Below, piece after piece: positions 33,998 to 43,733 of a stretch of DNA of 64,000 nt. Below the pieces are notes generated by a model that had not been told where the DNA came from, did not search any database, and worked only from the letters and a program-made list of their open reading frames with translations. Made by a program: the position numbers and the translations under genes. Where the stretch lies: assembly GCA_002733575.1 (NCBI GenBank), contig NVWB01000002.1, forward strand, positions 1-64,000, given 5' to 3'. How positions within the stretch are numbered: position 1 is the first letter of the stretch; each line of letters opens with the position of its first letter. The stretch is from Blastopirellula sp. GTDB lineage: Bacteria > Planctomycetota > Planctomycetia > Pirellulales > Pirellulaceae.

Positions 33998-36202
33998 TTA
34001 CTTTTGCTTCGGCGGTTGAGGCACCATCACGGTTGTCTGATAGTGAACATCGGCGGATACGCTGGTGTCGGCTGACATGGTTGTTGATCCTGGGACCGAC
34101 TTCCACACTTTGAGAACGAAATACCACAACACTGCCACCACAAAAACTAAGATGCTCAGAGCAATGATTCCAAAGGTCACTAATTTGTTACCGAGATCAT
34201 GAATTGGGCTTATCGCTTCGCTGCGATCTTCTTGCACGATAATCACGAGCCCGGTATCTAATTTAGAAGGTTCAATATCTTCAGTAATAACCGAAGCTTC
34301 TTCCAAAATCAACATCACAGGCTGCGCGGCGGCAATCCAGTCTTTATCAAATGAAGCACCCAGTGGGTCGGCTCCCAACGGATCTTGATATTCAAACGAT
34401 TGGCTGGTGGTCATTTGGTCTAATGCGGCCCGATATTCACCAAACCGATCTGGTAAACTTCCCTCTCGTTTTAAAACTTCATCAAACAGTGGATGCTGTA
34501 ATAAGGCACCTCGTCGTTCGCCCAATCGACCATCAACCAAAGCCGCAAACTGATGACCTGATCCTTTGAAACGGGGGAAATTTCCGATATCAACCGTGAG
34601 TGCAACCACGCCAATAATTTTGCCATCGCGTTGGACTGGCGTGGAGATCGCCACCTTCCAGGCATTGGTCGCGGTACTACGAAACACAGCGGATAAATGC
34701 GTTTTTGTAATCGGCAAAGATTCGCGTGTCTCTTTCGGTAAGTCATCATCCTGCCCGTGAAAATAAGTTCGCCAACCGTAATACCCACCAACCGGTGATG
34801 TTGAAGAAGGGGCCGAGAATGCGGAAGCAATGTGCGTGCCACGGTCATCGGTCACAAACCAACTGGCAACTTTTGATTGCCCTGGCAGTAGCAATTGGTT
34901 TTCCATTGTCAACTGAATTGCATTGCGGTGCTTGTGCCGCTGGAAGGCAGTCCGCGCTGCGGCTCTCTCTTCTTCCGACAAGCTTGAGTCGTATAGTTGC
35001 GCTAATAAAGCGGCCAGTTGTTCATCCGCATAGGTGGCTTCGAGCTGGTTCAGAAAATCTTCGTCTTGAGTCAATCGCTCAGTGGCATCAAAATATTTTT
35101 CGATCTCATGCGCCACATTGGTGGCCGCAAGCTCTGCGGCAAAACGATTGCTTTCGTATGTTTTAGTGGCTACCGCTTTCTCGGAATCAACCAACGCCTG
35201 ACGATAACCAACCCAGCCGAACAGGAACATTATCGCCATCAACACGGCTGGGCCTACCATGCCGAGCACTACCAGTGGGCGGCGATATTTCGATTGCTCG
35301 CGTTCGTTCAGTGCATCAATCACTTCTTGAACATTGACATACCGGGACTTGGGGTTCACGCATAACTGTCGATCAATTACCTCGATCAGTTCGCGGTCGA
35401 TGCCCTTCACATCACGATGCCCTACCGGTTCAGGCGATTGGGCGATCAACTCGCGGTATCGACTTAACCGGGCAATCAAGCCTTCGGCGGAATCAATCTT
35501 CTCAAGCGTGGCATCGGTTCGATACGGAGGCCGCCCAGTTAGCATTGTGAATAGTAACGCCCCTAGTGCGTACACATCCCAGGCCGCATCAGGCACAGCA
35601 TCTAAATCGGCTTGTTCTGGTGCCATATAAAACAGAGTGCCGAGTGCCGGTTTTTGTTCGTGCGTAAGCCGGGACTGGCCAAAGTCGGCCAAGCGGGCCT
35701 TGCCGTCAAGATCTAACAAAATGTTGGCTGGCTTTAAGTCGCAGTGCAAAATTCCTTTGGCATGCGCATGCAATAGCCCAGTCACCACATCGCGAAAGAT
35801 CGACACCGCTTCATCAATCGGAAGCGGCCCGCCTCGCTTCAAGCGATCTTGCAGTGATCCGTTTTCGACATATTCCATCACATAATAGGCCGGGTCCGAA
35901 TTCCAACCCACTTCTAACAATTGCACCACGTAGCGATCTGCCGAGAGAAACACCAGCTTCTCTACTTCACGGGCCATCGATTCGTCTTCTGAAGCCGAAC
36001 GATGCAAATAGAATTTGATCGCCACCCGGCGTCCGGTGTTTTTTGCGGTGCCAACCCAAACTTCGCCATAAGCGCCTGCCCCTAAGAAGCGTTCGAGATC
36101 GTAGCCAGGGATCTCGCGTGGCGGGCGAGTTCGCTGCCGGCTAAGATCTTCGGCCGCTTTTAAATCTTGGGTCGATTGTTTCTCAGTAGGTTCGTAATTC
36201 AT
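33998..36202 (-). CDS. Ser/Thr protein kinase with extracytoplasmic Cache-like sensor
   Basis: From ATG 36202 the protein has 734 residues; a TTG four codons earlier also exists. The kinase domain (about 34-300) has GAGAYGEVW, Lys63 in VAIKF, HCDLKPAN (Asp155; Cys154 replaces the usual Arg), DFG (173-175) and APEQ. A membrane helix at 310-333, a ~340-residue external domain with Cache-type strands (TDDRGTHIASAF, VGGYYGWRTYFHG, AISTPVQRDGKIIGVVALTVDI) and a second helix at 674-697 follow. It senses an external ligand and probably signals to the FHA-cyclase encoded next. Confidence 0.92.
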   Translation of the reverse strand: MNYEPTEKQSTQDLKAAEDLSRQRTRPPREIPGYDLERFLGAGAYGEVWVGTAKNTGRRVAIKFYLHRSASEDESMAREVEKLVFLSADRYVVQLLEVGWNSDPAYYVMEYVENGSLQDRLKRGGPLPIDEAVSIFRDVVTGLLHAHAKGILHCDLKPANILLDLDGKARLADFGQSRLTHEQKPALGTLFYMAPEQADLDAVPDAAWDVYALGALLFTMLTGRPPYRTDATLEKIDSAEGLIARLSRYRELIAQSPEPVGHRDVKGIDRELIEVIDRQLCVNPKSRYVNVQEVIDALNEREQSKYRRPLVVLGMVGPAVLMAIMFLFGWVGYRQALVDSEKAVATKTYESNRFAAELAATNVAHEIEKYFDATERLTQDEDFLNQLEATYADEQLAALLAQLYDSSLSEEERAAARTAFQRHKHRNAIQLTMENQLLLPGQSKVASWFVTDDRGTHIASAFSAPSSTSPVGGYYGWRTYFHGQDDDLPKETRESLPITKTHLSAVFRSTATNAWKVAISTPVQRDGKIIGVVALTVDIGNFPRFKGSGHQFAALVDGRLGERRGALLQHPLFDEVLKREGSLPDRFGEYRAALDQMTTSQSFEYQDPLGADPLGASFDKDWIAAAQPVMLILEEASVITEDIEPSKLDTGLVIIVQEDRSEAISPIHDLGNKLVTFGIIALSILVFVVAVLWYFVLKVWKSVPGSTTMSADTSVSADVHYQTTVMVPQPPKQK

Positions 36203-36365
36203 GTTGTTACACAAAAGGGAAGTGAGTCAGCAACCATCTATTCTAAGGGGAAAGAGTGCCAAACAAAATCATAGAAAGGGCCACTTTCCAACAATCGCCA
36301 ACTATTCGTTATACTACAATGAATCTACGCAGTTCCGTTGACTTATGTTTGCTTGTGAGACACTT

Positions 36366-37598
36366 ATGTTACGCCTTCGATACTTAATTCTGCTGTTAGT
36401 CCCTGTTCTCAGTTGTTTTTCGCTGCTAGCGGAACCGCAGCCCAATCAACCCCCTACTGGCGAAGCGAGCGAACCAGTGCTCGATGGCCCAGTGCTTGAT
36501 GGCAAAGATGGCCGTAACTTGGCACTCGATCAGTTTTTGCCGGTGCCGGCGCTCAAGGTCAATCAAACCTTATTGCAACAGGCCAAGTTCCCGGTGGTCG
36601 ATGTCCATACGCATTTTCTGCATCGCCTGCATCACTCTAGCGAACAACTCGATGACTTCGTTGAGTTGATGGACCGCAACAACATTGCGATTTGCGTTAG
36701 TTTAGATGGTCGACTCGGCGATACACTCGACGAACATCTCAAGTATCTCTGGACCAAATACAAAGACCGCTTTGTGGTTTATACCAACATCAATTGGATT
36801 GGCGACGGAGACCGCGACAAGCCCGAAACCTGGGACTGCCAACGACCTAGCTTTGCCCGACGCACGGCCATCATGTTGGCCGATGCGAGAGAGCGAGGGG
36901 TCTCTGGCTTAAAACTGTTCAAACAATTTGGGCTAGGGTACAAGAACCCAGATGGTTCGCTGATCAAGATCGACGATCCTCGCTGGAACCCTATTTGGAA
37001 AGCATGTGGCGAATTGGGCATGCCGGTGATTATTCATACGGCTGACCCGAAAGCTTTTTTTGATCCAATCGACCGCAACAACGAACGCTGGGAAGAACTA
37101 CACCGCCACCCTGATTGGAGTTTCTACGGAGACCAATTCCCGAGCCGTGAAGAATTGTTGGCTGCCCGCAATCGTGTGATTGCCCGTCATCCAAAAACAA
37201 ATTTCATCGGCGCCCATTTCGCCAACAACCCAGAAGACTTGGCCCAGGTCGCCACTTGGTTAGACAAGTACCCTAACCTGTATGTGGAACCCAGTTCCCG
37301 CATTGCCGAACTAGGCCGCCAGCCCTACACGGCCCGCAAGTTCTTTTTGAAATATGCAGACCGAATTCTATTCGGCACCGATGGCCCCTGGCCCGAAGTC
37401 CGCATCCGCTACTACTGGCGGTTCCTAGAAACCTACGACGAAAACTTCCCCTACTCCGAAAAAGAATACCCCCCTCAGGGCCTCTGGCGAATTCATGGGC
37501 TCGGTTTGCCGGATGATGTGTTGAAGAAGATTTACTCTGAGAATGCGGCGAAGTTGATACCCGGCGTGAAGGAGCGGGTGGAGAAGTTTGGGGAGTGA
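36366..37598 (+). CDS. Exported amidohydrolase (TIM-barrel, amidohydrolase_2 type)
   Basis: From ATG 36366 the protein (410 residues) starts with a signal peptide (MLRLRYLILLLVPVLSCFSL); an ATG seven codons earlier is possible. The barrel shows the metal-binding VDVHTHF (His81, His83), a mid-barrel His in VIIHTADPKAFFD, FIGAHFANN and the terminal Asp in LFGTDGPWP. This is the pattern of decarboxylase/amidohydrolase_2 enzymes. The substrate is unknown; secretion is unusual for the family but common in planctomycetes. It is divergent from the kinase-cyclase unit. Confidence 0.87.
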   Translation: MLRLRYLILLLVPVLSCFSLLAEPQPNQPPTGEASEPVLDGPVLDGKDGRNLALDQFLPVPALKVNQTLLQQAKFPVVDVHTHFLHRLHHSSEQLDDFVELMDRNNIAICVSLDGRLGDTLDEHLKYLWTKYKDRFVVYTNINWIGDGDRDKPETWDCQRPSFARRTAIMLADARERGVSGLKLFKQFGLGYKNPDGSLIKIDDPRWNPIWKACGELGMPVIIHTADPKAFFDPIDRNNERWEELHRHPDWSFYGDQFPSREELLAARNRVIARHPKTNFIGAHFANNPEDLAQVATWLDKYPNLYVEPSSRIAELGRQPYTARKFFLKYADRILFGTDGPWPEVRIRYYWRFLETYDENFPYSEKEYPPQGLWRIHGLGLPDDVLKKIYSENAAKLIPGVKERVEKFGE

Positions 37599-37618
37599 GT
37601 GGGTGCCTCTCCAGTAAT

Positions 37619-39016
37619 TCATTTTTTATTCTCGTTTTCGCCGAGAGGAAAAAGAAGTAAGTCCCCTGAAGACTTTTGATTATTTCCTGGATTCCATACC
37701 CATGGAACTCCACCATCATCATCTAGATCTCTATTTACACCGTAAACGAGAAACTTTGGCTTTTGTTTGATTAGATATTCTTTTCCTGAAAGTGGATCAA
37801 CAATCATTTCGGCATTCAGCAATTTAGTATCGACAAGCTGCTGCAAAGAGGTCGGAAAACTTCCATACTTGGCCTGATGGAATCGAGAAGCGATATGAAC
37901 CAAAAGCAATCGCTCTCTTTCTTCGTGCTCTCTATGGTCACCGATCATCCGAGTATAAGGTGGATAAAATCGTGTGAAAAATTCATGAGTGAGAATATTT
38001 CCAATGTTCTCGTGCATCGCTTCTGCATCTTCGATTGAGAATTTCCCAAAAAAACGCTTGATTACTATGAAATCCATTTTTGTTTGAGCAGTCTTGAGTG
38101 TAACTCCCTCACCGATGCTGTTAATTTTTTCGAGTAGTTCAATTGACAATGCTGGTAAATCCTTCGACGGTACATTTTCTAAACCATCGATTGCTTTCGC
38201 ATGAATTTCATTGAAAAAGTTTAGGGTCTGCTCTTCCCATTGGTCGACAGATAGTATCTTGCCAGCTTTTAATTGTTCAATTTTCTTTTTATCACCGCCA
38301 GTCCTTTCCATGTTTATTATGATCTGACGATGCAGTGAATCTTCGTCCATCCCGGCTCTTGTCTTAGAGTAAAAATCTTTGATCAGGTTTTTGATTATAT
38401 GATAATCACCTTGGAAACATTCTTTATAATCAGGGGTATTAACATACTGTGCTTTTGCTGCTGCAAGGGTTGCTTCAAGTTTATCATTAGGCAACTGATC
38501 GACCGCCGAGACAATCACGGGCAATTGATAACGGCGAGTACTTTGGTGCACATAATTCGTTGCGAGAGCCCCTGAAACTCCAATTTTCCCTGAAACAATA
38601 TTGAATGGGACAAGAGACTTAAGGCACTCATCAGGTTTACCTTGTTGTAGCTTAATAATCGCTGCAGCAGTGCCAAGTTGAATAAGATCACGAATGCTGT
38701 TGAGGTATTCAAATTTCGTATCAATTGTAAATTTTTTCTTATCTGGGAGAGTCCATGTTTTTGCTTGCGAAGCCTGACGAAGCAGGTCAAAAGCAATCTC
38801 TTGATCTTTAATTGCTTGCACTAATTCTTTGCTGTAATCCCCACCTTTTTCGATAAACTCGGATAACTCCCTATCGATGTCATCATCGAGCTCGTTTTTT
38901 TCATAATTGGCACAAGCATCAAGCAAAAGAGCAAATCCATCTGCTGGTGGATTCTCAGCAATTGTTAATGTACAAGGGAACAGGACAAGCAAAAATAAGA
39001 TCGGATTGTAGTTCAT
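37619..39016 (-). CDS. Secreted hypothetical protein with pseudopilin-like C-terminal segment
   Basis: I choose the ATG at 39016, which gives 465 residues and a clean signal peptide (MNYNPILFLLVLFPCTLTIA); the longer frame starts at a GTG inside upstream sequence. The body is helical. The last ~100 residues (FHQAKYGSFPTSLQQLVDT, IVDPLSGKEYLI, FLVYGVNRDLDDDGG) resemble the calcium-loop end of GspG-like pseudopilins, a module many planctomycete proteins carry without a pilin leader. It is divergent from a DUF1559 gene. The function is unknown. Confidence 0.78.
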   Translation of the reverse strand: MNYNPILFLLVLFPCTLTIAENPPADGFALLLDACANYEKNELDDDIDRELSEFIEKGGDYSKELVQAIKDQEIAFDLLRQASQAKTWTLPDKKKFTIDTKFEYLNSIRDLIQLGTAAAIIKLQQGKPDECLKSLVPFNIVSGKIGVSGALATNYVHQSTRRYQLPVIVSAVDQLPNDKLEATLAAAKAQYVNTPDYKECFQGDYHIIKNLIKDFYSKTRAGMDEDSLHRQIIINMERTGGDKKKIEQLKAGKILSVDQWEEQTLNFFNEIHAKAIDGLENVPSKDLPALSIELLEKINSIGEGVTLKTAQTKMDFIVIKRFFGKFSIEDAEAMHENIGNILTHEFFTRFYPPYTRMIGDHREHEERERLLLVHIASRFHQAKYGSFPTSLQQLVDTKLLNAEMIVDPLSGKEYLIKQKPKFLVYGVNRDLDDDGGVPWVWNPGNNQKSSGDLLLFPLGENENKK

Positions 39017-39155
39017 GATGTGATTTTCTAATCGGAGTCGATTGAGTGTAGTCTTACATTTTAATTGACTGCCATGCACAATACCACTACACTGTGGAAT
39101 TAAACATCCACACTCCGGTGGTCATCTGGCTGTTTTATCGGCAGAGGCAATTTCA

Positions 39156-40127
39156 ATGACATCACGACGATCTGGATTCACGCTGCTTGAACTGTTGGTT
39201 GTGATTGGAATCATTGGGATTCTGATGGCCCTGCTGTTGCCGGCTGTCCAACGCGCTCGTGAGAGTGCGCGTCGTATTACTTGCCAAAACAACTTGCGGC
39301 AAATGGTTCTCGCTGTTCAAAATCACCATTCTGCCTACTCTGCGCTACCATCGCTATACAACGGCAGTTTTCTCAAACGACCTCCAGTGGTGCCTGACCA
39401 GTTTCATTATCACTCTTGGCAAACGGCCATTTTGCCACAGTTGGAACAGGATGCCCTCTACGCAAGTATTGACCAGACTGTTCCCTCCACAGATCCTACC
39501 AATCAGAAAAGCATCAACACTTCTGTTGCGATGTTTATCTGTCCAACTACCAGTGTCCAAAACATGGTTGTTCCTGAACTATACAAGTTCGAAGATGGTC
39601 AGTTTTCCACGCAAACGGTGGTCGGAACAGCGGCCAGAAGTGATTATGAGGTTACTTGGGGCGTGATGTATTCGGGAGATGAAGCCATCAAGTTGGGGCC
39701 CTGGGGCACCAAGTTAGGAGTCTGGGGCAATCCCACCCCTCATTACATAAAACCTTATCGCAGGCGACGACTCCGAGATATTACAGATGGGCTATCTTCA
39801 ACAATTATGATTGGAGAGCGTGCCGGAAGGCCAGATTTTTATCGCCGAGACGAGCCCGTCGATGTGTACCCATATGACGATTCACCGCCAATGATGGACT
39901 TACATCAAGCAGCTTGGGGTGTCAGTACTGATTTTTTTTGGATGAGTTCACGAAGTGATGAACCCATCAATTACACAAACGCAACGGGCATTTTTAGTTT
40001 TCATCCATCGGGAGCCAGTGTTGGCATGGCTGATGGATCAGTCCGATTCTTGTCGGAGACTCTCGACCAGGAAGTCCTCAATGCATTGCAAACACGATCA
40101 GCAGGCGATCTTGTGAAATTGGATTGA
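39156..40127 (+). CDS. DUF1559 protein with prepilin-type N-terminus
   Basis: A 323-residue protein with leader MTSRRSGFTLLELLVVIGI and the helix LLPAVQRARESARRITC. The body has the DUF1559 pattern (MVLAVQNHHSAYSALPSL, LSSTIMIGERAG) and ends GASVGMADGSVRFLSE. It is a likely minor pilin or surface protein processed by prepilin peptidase. It differs from the other DUF1559 protein in its middle region and has no lipoprotein partner downstream. Confidence 0.92.
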   Translation: MTSRRSGFTLLELLVVIGIIGILMALLLPAVQRARESARRITCQNNLRQMVLAVQNHHSAYSALPSLYNGSFLKRPPVVPDQFHYHSWQTAILPQLEQDALYASIDQTVPSTDPTNQKSINTSVAMFICPTTSVQNMVVPELYKFEDGQFSTQTVVGTAARSDYEVTWGVMYSGDEAIKLGPWGTKLGVWGNPTPHYIKPYRRRRLRDITDGLSSTIMIGERAGRPDFYRRDEPVDVYPYDDSPPMMDLHQAAWGVSTDFFWMSSRSDEPINYTNATGIFSFHPSGASVGMADGSVRFLSETLDQEVLNALQTRSAGDLVKLD

Positions 40128-40142
40128 AGCTATTCACTCATC

Positions 40143-40583
40143 CTAATCATCTTCTTCTTCTAGCCGCAATGGATTGGCGTGGGCTTTTCTTCGTAGCCAA
40201 TTGATGGAATTTTTGATCGGTCGCAGGCGTATGATTCTTCGTTCTAGTTTATGTTTGCCGGGGAAGTCCATCACAAAAAAACCGACTGCGATTGTTAGTA
40301 AGCCTTGACCTGGAAGCACTAACATGATGATACCGGCGAAGATCATCAGCACGCCGAGTAGATTTCGGCTAATCCAAAACAGCGAACGCAGCAGAGGATG
40401 CCGCAGCGTAAATCGGGTATCTGGCCGATTGCGCGAGGCGAAATAATCTTCCGGCATACAAACCACCAGCCACGGCACCACCACCAGGCTGCCGACAAAG
40501 ATCAGCCCAGACAACACAGCGACCCACCAGATCGCTTGTTCGTGCTCATGCAGCAGTGAAGTCCAAGCTGAGAAATCTATCAT
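40143..40583 (-). CDS. PGPGW-type transmembrane protein
   Basis: A 146-residue protein with two N-terminal hydrophobic stretches (about 18-42 and 70-107), the second containing VLPGQGLLTIAVGFFVMDFPG. This matches the PGPGW family pattern with Gln for the second Pro. The C-terminal tail is basic, then acidic (KLERRIIRLRP, EEEDD). The function is unknown. Its ATG overlaps the stop of a small upstream ORF (ATGA), indicating translational coupling. Confidence 0.8.
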   Translation of the reverse strand: MIDFSAWTSLLHEHEQAIWWVAVLSGLIFVGSLVVVPWLVVCMPEDYFASRNRPDTRFTLRHPLLRSLFWISRNLLGVLMIFAGIIMLVLPGQGLLTIAVGFFVMDFPGKHKLERRIIRLRPIKNSINWLRRKAHANPLRLEEEDD

Positions 40584-40684
40584 CGTGCTACCACCGAAAC
40601 AAAGAAAGCTGATAACGAATAAACCTGTCCAGCTTCGCCAGTTGAAACTTGCCCTCGTGCCTCGAAAAGATTAATATGATTCAT
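40580..40684 (-). CDS. Small upstream ORF coupled to the PGPGW gene
   Basis: A 34-residue peptide from ATG 40684, preceded by a strong ribosome binding site (GGAGGAG, about 7 bases upstream), ending in an ATGA overlap with the next gene. It starts MNHINLFEARGQVS and has a short apolar end (VYSLSAFFVSVVAR). It may be a leader that delivers ribosomes to the next gene. Nothing in it is recognisable. Confidence 0.5.
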   Translation of the reverse strand: MNHINLFEARGQVSTGEAGQVYSLSAFFVSVVAR

Positions 40685-40889
40685 GGTAGTCTCCTCCGGC
40701 GGTGCGAACCGACGACTGATTTGAAAATGGCGACGTGATTGAAAAGGACAATGTGATTGAAAATCCTCGCACATCGAAGGACTGCCTTCAAGTTTTAACA
40801 ATCAATGAGACATTTCCTGCTAACTGCTTATATCATAGACAGAAAAAATGTCTATCGGAAATCAAAGTATTCTTATCAAAGGCACTGGA

Positions 40890-41666
40890 ATGAAAATTAC
40901 GCTCCTCGGTCAATGTTTAAGTCTTGGGCTCACTGCATTATTCCTCGGATGTGGAACAGATGCACCTGTTCCTGCTCCAGCAGTGCCTACTCCAGCAGCG
41001 CCAGCTCCTCCTAGTACCGCAACTACTGGCCCAGCGGCAGCCGCGTTCAACATTTCAGTCGGACCTGCCGGCAATCCTCTGCCGCCACTCGATAGCCAGA
41101 AGGTACAATCGGTTGCGCCAGAAGATTGGAAGCTGATGCCGCGGAACAGCAAAGAGTACTTGGTTGGTTTATACTTTGACAGCAAAGGCGGAATTCCGCG
41201 TATCTTGTTCACAGCGACTGATGCCGAAGGCTCGGTGACGGATGAAGCTTCTCTTAGTGCTTTTACTGGGGAAGTAACAAAAGAACTTGCAGACCTTGAA
41301 CTGTTACACCAGCCTGCGGCTGTCAAAATTGGTGAGAACTATTGGGTACGCTACGTGCGAGGCGGACGGTTTCAAAGCCAAGGAGCCAACCGGATGTTTT
41401 TGGAAACAAAACGCAACGGCAGACGTTATACGATCCAACTTCAAGTGCTTGATGGCGAACTCGATCTGCATGGACCGGCCGCTTACCGGATAGCCAACGA
41501 CATGATATTTCTCGCCGATGAAGCGGCTGTTGATCCCGTAGCCGAAGAATCGGATAAAACTGAACCGGTGACTGAACCGGTGACTGAACCAGAGAAAGAG
41601 ACGGAAGAGAAGCCAGCGGAAGATGCTAGTGAAGCGCCGGCAGAAGCAGAAACCGTGGCCGAATAA
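40890..41666 (+). CDS. Lipoprotein with Pro/Ala-rich linker and acidic tail
   Basis: From ATG 40890 (258 residues) it has a lipoprotein signal (MKITLLGQCLSLGLTALFLG, Cys21). A Pro/Ala/Thr-rich linker (about 25-55), a globular middle (about 60-205, AAVKIGENYWVRYVRGGRF, TIQLQVLDGELD) and a low-complexity acidic tail with tandem TEPV units follow. An upstream in-frame ATG at 40848 would bury the signal. The middle domain is not recognised. A bidirectional terminator follows. Confidence 0.78.
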   Translation: MKITLLGQCLSLGLTALFLGCGTDAPVPAPAVPTPAAPAPPSTATTGPAAAAFNISVGPAGNPLPPLDSQKVQSVAPEDWKLMPRNSKEYLVGLYFDSKGGIPRILFTATDAEGSVTDEASLSAFTGEVTKELADLELLHQPAAVKIGENYWVRYVRGGRFQSQGANRMFLETKRNGRRYTIQLQVLDGELDLHGPAAYRIANDMIFLADEAAVDPVAEESDKTEPVTEPVTEPEKETEEKPAEDASEAPAEAETVAE

Positions 41667-41693
41667 CTGTTGCTTGAGCGGTCAAGAAATCGC

Positions 41694-41730
41694 AACGGCC
41701 TCGGTGAAAGATAAGCCACCGAGGCCGTTT
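41694..41730. terminator. Bidirectional intrinsic terminator
   Basis: ACGGCCTCGGTG pairs with CACCGAGGCCGT around an AAAGATAAGC loop, then TTTTC. It separates the lipoprotein gene from the convergent DUF1501 gene. Confidence 0.85.
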
Positions 41731-41793
41731 TCGTAGAAGAGTGTTTGTTGGAGTCGATTGACCACCGAAGGCCGATTACTCAATAATCAGGGT

Positions 41794-43257
41794 TTAACCA
41801 AACAGTGAAGTAACCGCTTCAGCTTTGACCAACTCGCGAGGTTGATTCAAATGGTTATAAACAATCGTTTGAGGATCAATTCCAACTGCATGATAAATGG
41901 TTGCCAGCAGTTCGGTCGGATGTACCGGATTGCTAACCGGAGCCGATGCGGTTTGATCGGACTCACCGTAAATGGCTCCACGTTTAATTCCTGCCCCAGC
42001 AACACACGCCGTGTAGCAATAAGGCCAGTGATCACGACCATCGGCACTGTTGTTGTTGCCGGAAGTGCTGACGCCCCGTTGTGGAGATCGGCCAAACTCA
42101 CCAACAGCCACTACCAAGGTTTCATCCAACATGCCACGTTCATCTAGGTCACCAATTAAACCGGAAAGACCTGCATCTAACATCGGTGCCGACTGTTTTT
42201 TCATTCGCTCGCTCAGGCCGGTGTGATGATCCCAGCTATGATTGTTCGAGTTCGCCACTTTAGGCCAAATTACTTCCACCACACGTGTGCCAGCAGCCAC
42301 CAAACGGCGGGCTAACAAACAGCTTTGACCAAACGTATTTCTTCCGTAACGATCTCGTGTAGCATCAGTCTCTTTACTCAAGTCAAATGCGTCTCTGGCA
42401 CGACCTGAGGAAATCAATTTCAGTGCGGTTGCGTAATATTTATCGAGATCATATTTATCAACGGCCTTTTCAAGATCAGGCATTCCTTTATTGATCATAT
42501 CACGCAGTCTAGCGCGGCGACCCAAGCGGTTGGAAGTCAACTCTGGCCGTAGCTTAAGGTCATCGATATTAATGTTATCCATCTTGGCCATATCCATGTC
42601 GTCTCCAGGCGGGAAGAGATAATACGGATCAAACGCACGACCAAGGAATCCAGCGGTTCCTGATTTGTTGACTACGTTACTCTCTTGCAAAGGACGTGGC
42701 ATCATCACAAACGGAAGCATGGCTTCTTCAGGCGGCAAAAACTTGGTGATGTTGCAACCAAAGTTTGGGAAATCTTTGGGCGAAGGTGGTTCAAGTTGAC
42801 CACTAGGGCTCACTTTGTCTGCCGTGTAGCCAGTGTGCATTTGATAGATGGCAGCCGTGTGATTAAACAAACCATTAGGCGTGTAACTCATCGAGCGAAT
42901 CAACGAAAGTTTGTCGGTAACTTCTGCCAGCTTCGGCAAGTTCTCAGTCAGGTCCATACCGGGAACTTTAGTTTTGATTCGTTTGAAAACGCTTTTGACG
43001 TTATCAGGAACGTCGTCTTTCGGATCCCAAAGATCCAAATGACTAGGGCCCCCTTGCAAGTAAACCAGAATCACCGACTTCGCTTTACCCCAGCCTGAGC
43101 TGCTGGATTCGGCGGCGGTGGTAGATTGCAGATTGAGCATCTGACCTAAAGTTAGGCCCATGAAAGCAGAGCCGCCGACTCTTAGAATGTCACGACGTGT
43201 TGGCGCTAATTGACGATCACAAACGTCTTTCGCTTTTTCACCAGGTACGATCAGCAT
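41794..43257 (-). CDS. DUF1501 protein, Tat-exported
   Basis: The ATG at 43257 has a strong ribosome binding site (GAGGGAG) and gives 487 residues; an earlier in-frame start is not supported. A twin-arginine signal ([18 protein letters not shown]) leads into the DUF1501 (sulphatase/alkaline phosphatase-like fold) domain: [62 protein letters not shown] and [17 protein letters not shown]. Conserved Asp, His and Glu may bind metals; no activity has been established for the family. Unlike the copy at 45156 it has no DUF1549 gene beside it. Confidence 0.92.
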   Translation of the reverse strand: MLIVPGEKAKDVCDRQLAPTRRDILRVGGSAFMGLTLGQMLNLQSTTAAESSSSGWGKAKSVILVYLQGGPSHLDLWDPKDDVPDNVKSVFKRIKTKVPGMDLTENLPKLAEVTDKLSLIRSMSYTPNGLFNHTAAIYQMHTGYTADKVSPSGQLEPPSPKDFPNFGCNITKFLPPEEAMLPFVMMPRPLQESNVVNKSGTAGFLGRAFDPYYLFPPGDDMDMAKMDNINIDDLKLRPELTSNRLGRRARLRDMINKGMPDLEKAVDKYDLDKYYATALKLISSGRARDAFDLSKETDATRDRYGRNTFGQSCLLARRLVAAGTRVVEVIWPKVANSNNHSWDHHTGLSERMKKQSAPMLDAGLSGLIGDLDERGMLDETLVVAVGEFGRSPQRGVSTSGNNNSADGRDHWPYCYTACVAGAGIKRGAIYGESDQTASAPVSNPVHPTELLATIYHAVGIDPQTIVYNHLNQPRELVKAEAVTSLFG

Positions 43258-43733
43258 TTGGAAGAACTCCCTCGGAATAAATTTCGACTCGACAAACAAA
43301 CAGGCTTGTGGTCGAAGGTAGGACCAGCAGATTCTTTGCTGTGGGGTTGCTCCGCCTAAGTTGCTTTTCAGAATAAAAGTTTCAGGTGGGAACGACTTAA
43401 CTTGTAAAGAATTGCTGCAAGAATCCAGCGCATAGGGTCATGCGCAGTCCTTCTCACTTGATACATCCAATGCAGTAAGCATAGGTACTGCTTGATTGCA
43501 ATCAGCCATCAGTATAGTTGAGAATTCGGTCAGTTGTCAATCGAATCTCCCGCTTATATCTCGATAAGGGGAGTTGATTTTACATTAAGGAGTGTTTTTT
43601 TGTGAAAACACCCTCTTTCCGCGAAATTTTGCTATTTTCGCGTTGACCTAGGATCTGAAAATTGGTAATTGCATCTCCCAGAACCCGTTTTTAAATGCCA
43701 CATACCTGTATTAAGTTTTAAGAAGTTGAACTG
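43258..43733. other. Intergenic region between divergent genes
   Basis: No gene is seen. Two consecutive hairpins occur at 43592-43611 (GTGTTTT/AAAACAC) and 43620-43642 (CGCGAAA/TTTCGCG), followed by a possible weak forward promoter (TTGACC, 17 bases, TAATTG) about 60 bp before the next gene. Confidence 0.5.
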
